A stretch of DNA of 7,496 nt from the NCBI GenBank assembly GCA_006227785.1, contig SBFU01000364.1, positions 1 through 7,496 on the forward strand. Reading direction: 5' to 3'. This document shows positions 6,250-7,496 of this stretch, piece by piece. This DNA comes from Burkholderiales bacterium. Lineage in GTDB: Bacteria; Pseudomonadota; Gammaproteobacteria; Burkholderiales; Burkholderiaceae_C. The notes under the pieces were generated by a model. The model was not told the origin of the DNA, did no database searches, and was given only the letters and a program-made list of their open reading frames with translations. Every line of letters begins with the position of its first letter. Within the stretch, counting starts at the first letter, position 1. A program made the translations under genes and the position numbers.

Positions 6250-7350
6250 CTGCATGGCCGGTGCGGCAAAGCGTGTCACGGTCTGACCCGGGGACAGCAC
6301 ATGGACCCCGGCCGCCACCACCTCAAGGCCGGGCTGCAAGCCGGCCACGATCACGTCGTTGCCATCGGCGGTGATGACCTGAACGGCCCGGGGCTGCACG
6401 GTCTGTGCGCCCGGATCGAAGACCCAGACAGAGGTGTCCTGCCCGTTGCGCATCAAGGCGCTGGTGGGCAGGCGGACACCCGCGGCGGAGCGTACAGGTT
6501 CGGCCACGGAAGGATCGATCCGGACATAGGCGGTGGCTCCCAGCGGAACGGCGGCATCGGCCGCCAGCGCGACCTTGACCAAGAAGGTGCGGGTGACGCG
6601 GTCTGCGCTGGCACCCACCTCGCGCACCCGGGCGGGCAGGTCGGCGGTGGCGGCCGAAGCCAGGCCCGCCCACAACCGGGCCTGCGCCGGCATGCCCGGC
6701 TTCACGTCCGGTGCACGGTCTTCTGGCACGGCGATCCACACCTCGCGCGGGCCATCATGGGCCAGGCGCAGCACCGGTGTCCCTGAGGCCAGCACCTGGC
6801 CGACCTCCGCCATGACGGCGGTCACCACGCCGTCCGCGTCCGCCACCAGACGGGTGTACGCCGCCTGGTTGCCTTGTACGGCCTGATTGGCGGTCGCCTG
6901 TTGCAGGGTCGCTTCAGCCGCATCCAGCGCGGCTTGGCGACGTTCGATTTCGGCATCGCTCACGAAGCCCTGGCGACGCAAGTCGTTGAACCGCCGCAGC
7001 TCGGCCGCAGCGAGGTCCCGCTGTGTGCGGGCGGCCTGTACCTGGGCCTGCACCGCCTGGGTGGCCAGGGCGAAGTCCTGCGGATCGAGCCGGGCCAGCA
7101 ACTCGCCTTTGCGCACCCGCTGGCCTGGCTCGACCAGACGCTCGACCAGCTTGCCGCCAACCCGGAACCCAGGCTGGGACTCGACCCGGGCCCGGACTTC
7201 GCCTGCGTATTCGCTCGCATCGGACGGGGTGGCCGGGGCCACGGTCAAGAGTTTGACGGCGCGAACCGGCTCCTGGACCGGTTCAGGCTGGCTGCAGGCC
7301 GCCAGCAGGCAGCTGGCTGTCACGACTAGGACAAAATGCACAGTTTTCAT
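6247..7350 (-). CDS. RND efflux periplasmic adaptor (membrane fusion) lipoprotein
   Basis: The product is 367 residues, a usual size for AcrA/MexA-type adaptors that link the inner-membrane RND pump to an outer-membrane channel. The N-terminus MKTVHFVLVVTASCLLAAC is a lipoprotein signal with lipobox LAAC and acylated Cys19, followed by Ser20. The barrel-sandwich (lipoyl-like) halves are at about 55-93 (GFRVGGKLVERLVEPGQRVR, then KGELLARLDP) and about 163-197 (LVADADGVVTAVMAEVGQVL). The alpha-helical hairpin between them (about 94-160) is rich in Ala, Gln and Arg. A beta-barrel (about 200-280) and membrane-proximal domain (about 285-360, ending near LSPGQTV) follow. The frame is open to ATG at 7425, but the ATG at 7350 is chosen because it places the lipobox correctly; the extra 25 residues are Arg-rich and look non-coding. 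The Shine-Dalgarno is weak (GAG about 9 nt upstream). It is the first gene of the pump operon, probably repressed from the operator-like site near 7445. Confidence 0.94.
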   Translation of the reverse strand: MKTVHFVLVVTASCLLAACSQPEPVQEPVRAVKLLTVAPATPSDASEYAGEVRARVESQPGFRVGGKLVERLVEPGQRVRKGELLARLDPQDFALATQAVQAQVQAARTQRDLAAAELRRFNDLRRQGFVSDAEIERRQAALDAAEATLQQATANQAVQGNQAAYTRLVADADGVVTAVMAEVGQVLASGTPVLRLAHDGPREVWIAVPEDRAPDVKPGMPAQARLWAGLASAATADLPARVREVGASADRVTRTFLVKVALAADAAVPLGATAYVRIDPSVAEPVRSAAGVRLPTSALMRNGQDTSVWVFDPGAQTVQPRAVQVITADGNDVIVAGLQPGLEVVAAGVHVLSPGQTVTRFAAPAMQ

Positions 7351-7387
7351 GGCTGGAACTCTACGCAGGCGGTGACGGGCAAACCGA

Positions 7388-7415
7388 CCAGGCCTGCCGG
7401 GACGCGCAAGCCTGG
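7388..7415 (-). promoter_or_regulatory. Hairpin in the 5' leader of the efflux operon
   Basis: On the minus strand CCAGGCTTGC (7415-7406) pairs with GCAGGCCTGG (7397-7388) over 10 bp, with one U-G wobble and an 8-nt loop. It lies 37 nt upstream of the adaptor ATG and downstream of the likely promoter. No run of T follows, so it is not an intrinsic terminator. If transcription starts near 7418 the hairpin would sit at the very 5' end of the mRNA, where it could stabilise it or bind a factor. Confidence 0.4.
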
Positions 7416-7424
7416 CCGATCTCA

Positions 7425-7454
7425 TCGATAATTAATGACTGACCGGTTAGTAAA
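7425..7454 (-). promoter_or_regulatory. Candidate promoter for the efflux operon
   Basis: Read on the minus strand, TTTACT (7454-7449) could act as a -35 and TATCGA (7430-7425) as a poor -10, with 18 bp between them. The match is modest. The main support is that this is the only A/T-rich stretch between the adaptor gene and the divergent start at 7480, and that the palindrome at 7438-7451 fills the -35/spacer region as expected for repressor control. Confidence 0.35.
7438..7451. promoter_or_regulatory. Palindromic operator, probably for a TetR/AcrR-type repressor
   Basis: ACTGACCGGTTAGT is a 14-bp palindrome with 12 of 14 bases symmetric about the CCGG centre, and flanking T/A symmetry continues weakly on both sides. 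It sits between the efflux operon and an apparent divergent gene start, within the candidate promoter. A repressor bound here could shut off both directions. RND operons are very often controlled by a divergent TetR-family repressor binding such a site. Which protein binds here is inferred. Confidence 0.55.
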
Positions 7455-7479
7455 TTGTACGGGACTCCAGAACAACCCC

Positions 7480-7496
7480 ATGCCTCCGACGCCCTT
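7480..7496 (+). CDS. Start of a divergent gene, possibly a TetR/AcrR-family regulator (partial)
   Basis: An ATG at 7480 opens a frame running off the right edge after only five full codons (Met-Pro-Pro-Thr-Pro). Too little is present to recognise a family. The call rests on context alone: a divergent position from an RND operon across a short palindrome-bearing gap is the classic place for a TetR-type repressor. No clear Shine-Dalgarno is visible, so the true start may lie further right. Confidence 0.3.

Noticed and set aside
6239..6250. GTG start for the pump overlapping the adaptor stop as GTGA
   Set aside because: It is possible, but no Shine-Dalgarno precedes it, while ATG 6238 has TGAGG at 6-nt spacing.
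3053..6286. A 1077-codon open frame on the plus strand, antisense to the RND pump, encoding a His/Gln/Asp-rich product
   Set aside because: It is codon-aligned with the pump on the opposite strand. Its stops would need TTA, CTA or TCA codons in the pump, which GC-rich genomes avoid. The His, Gln and Asp richness is simply the reverse complement of GTG, CTG, GTC and ATC codons. The pump's family match is decisive.
7351..7425. Adaptor start at ATG 7425, adding 25 Arg-rich residues
   Set aside because: It would bury the lipoprotein signal inside the protein. The ATG at 7350 gives a normal 19-residue signal ending at the lipobox Cys.

Overview
The window is GC-rich, tightly packed bacterial chromosome. 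It carries two modules: a small amino-acid or amine catabolic unit on the left and an RND efflux operon on the right. GC-rich codon use, the RND architecture and the style of the class III aminotransferase and LysR proteins suggest a betaproteobacterium, perhaps of the order Burkholderiales. That placement is inference; the window has no rRNA or other phylogenetic marker.

Left module (1-3054). A class III PLP-dependent aminotransferase reads leftwards off the edge (754 to 1). It is divergent from a DadA-like FAD-dependent D-amino-acid dehydrogenase or amine oxidase (903-2195), and the two share a 148-bp regulatory gap. A LysR-family regulator (3054 to 2134) converges on the dehydrogenase, and the two coding regions overlap by 62 bp at their 3' ends. 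The regulator's DNA-binding domain resembles the LysR/OccR/NocR group, which often controls amino-acid or opine metabolism. A plausible reading is that the LysR protein senses an amino-acid-type substrate and controls the divergent oxidase/transaminase pair. The substrate cannot be read from sequence.

Right module (3092-7496), on the minus strand from right to left. An operator-like palindrome with an A/T-rich promoter region lies at about 7425-7460. A 10-bp-stem hairpin in the transcript leader follows. Then come a lipoprotein membrane-fusion (periplasmic adaptor) protein (7350 to 6247) and, 8 bp further on, an RND inner-membrane pump (6238 to 3092). No outer-membrane factor gene is present, so the pump probably borrows a TolC/OprM-type channel encoded elsewhere. 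The first 17 bases of a divergent gene, probably a TetR/AcrR-type repressor, may begin at 7480. The LysR gene lies on the same strand 37 bp beyond the pump, so pump transcription could read into it.

There are no RNA genes, insertion sequences, CRISPR arrays or phage features. I see no clearly new biological system. The points most worth checking are the overprinted dehydrogenase/LysR 3' ends, the apparently orphan strong Shine-Dalgarno at the pump stop codon, the leader hairpin, and the two dyad-symmetric candidate operators.
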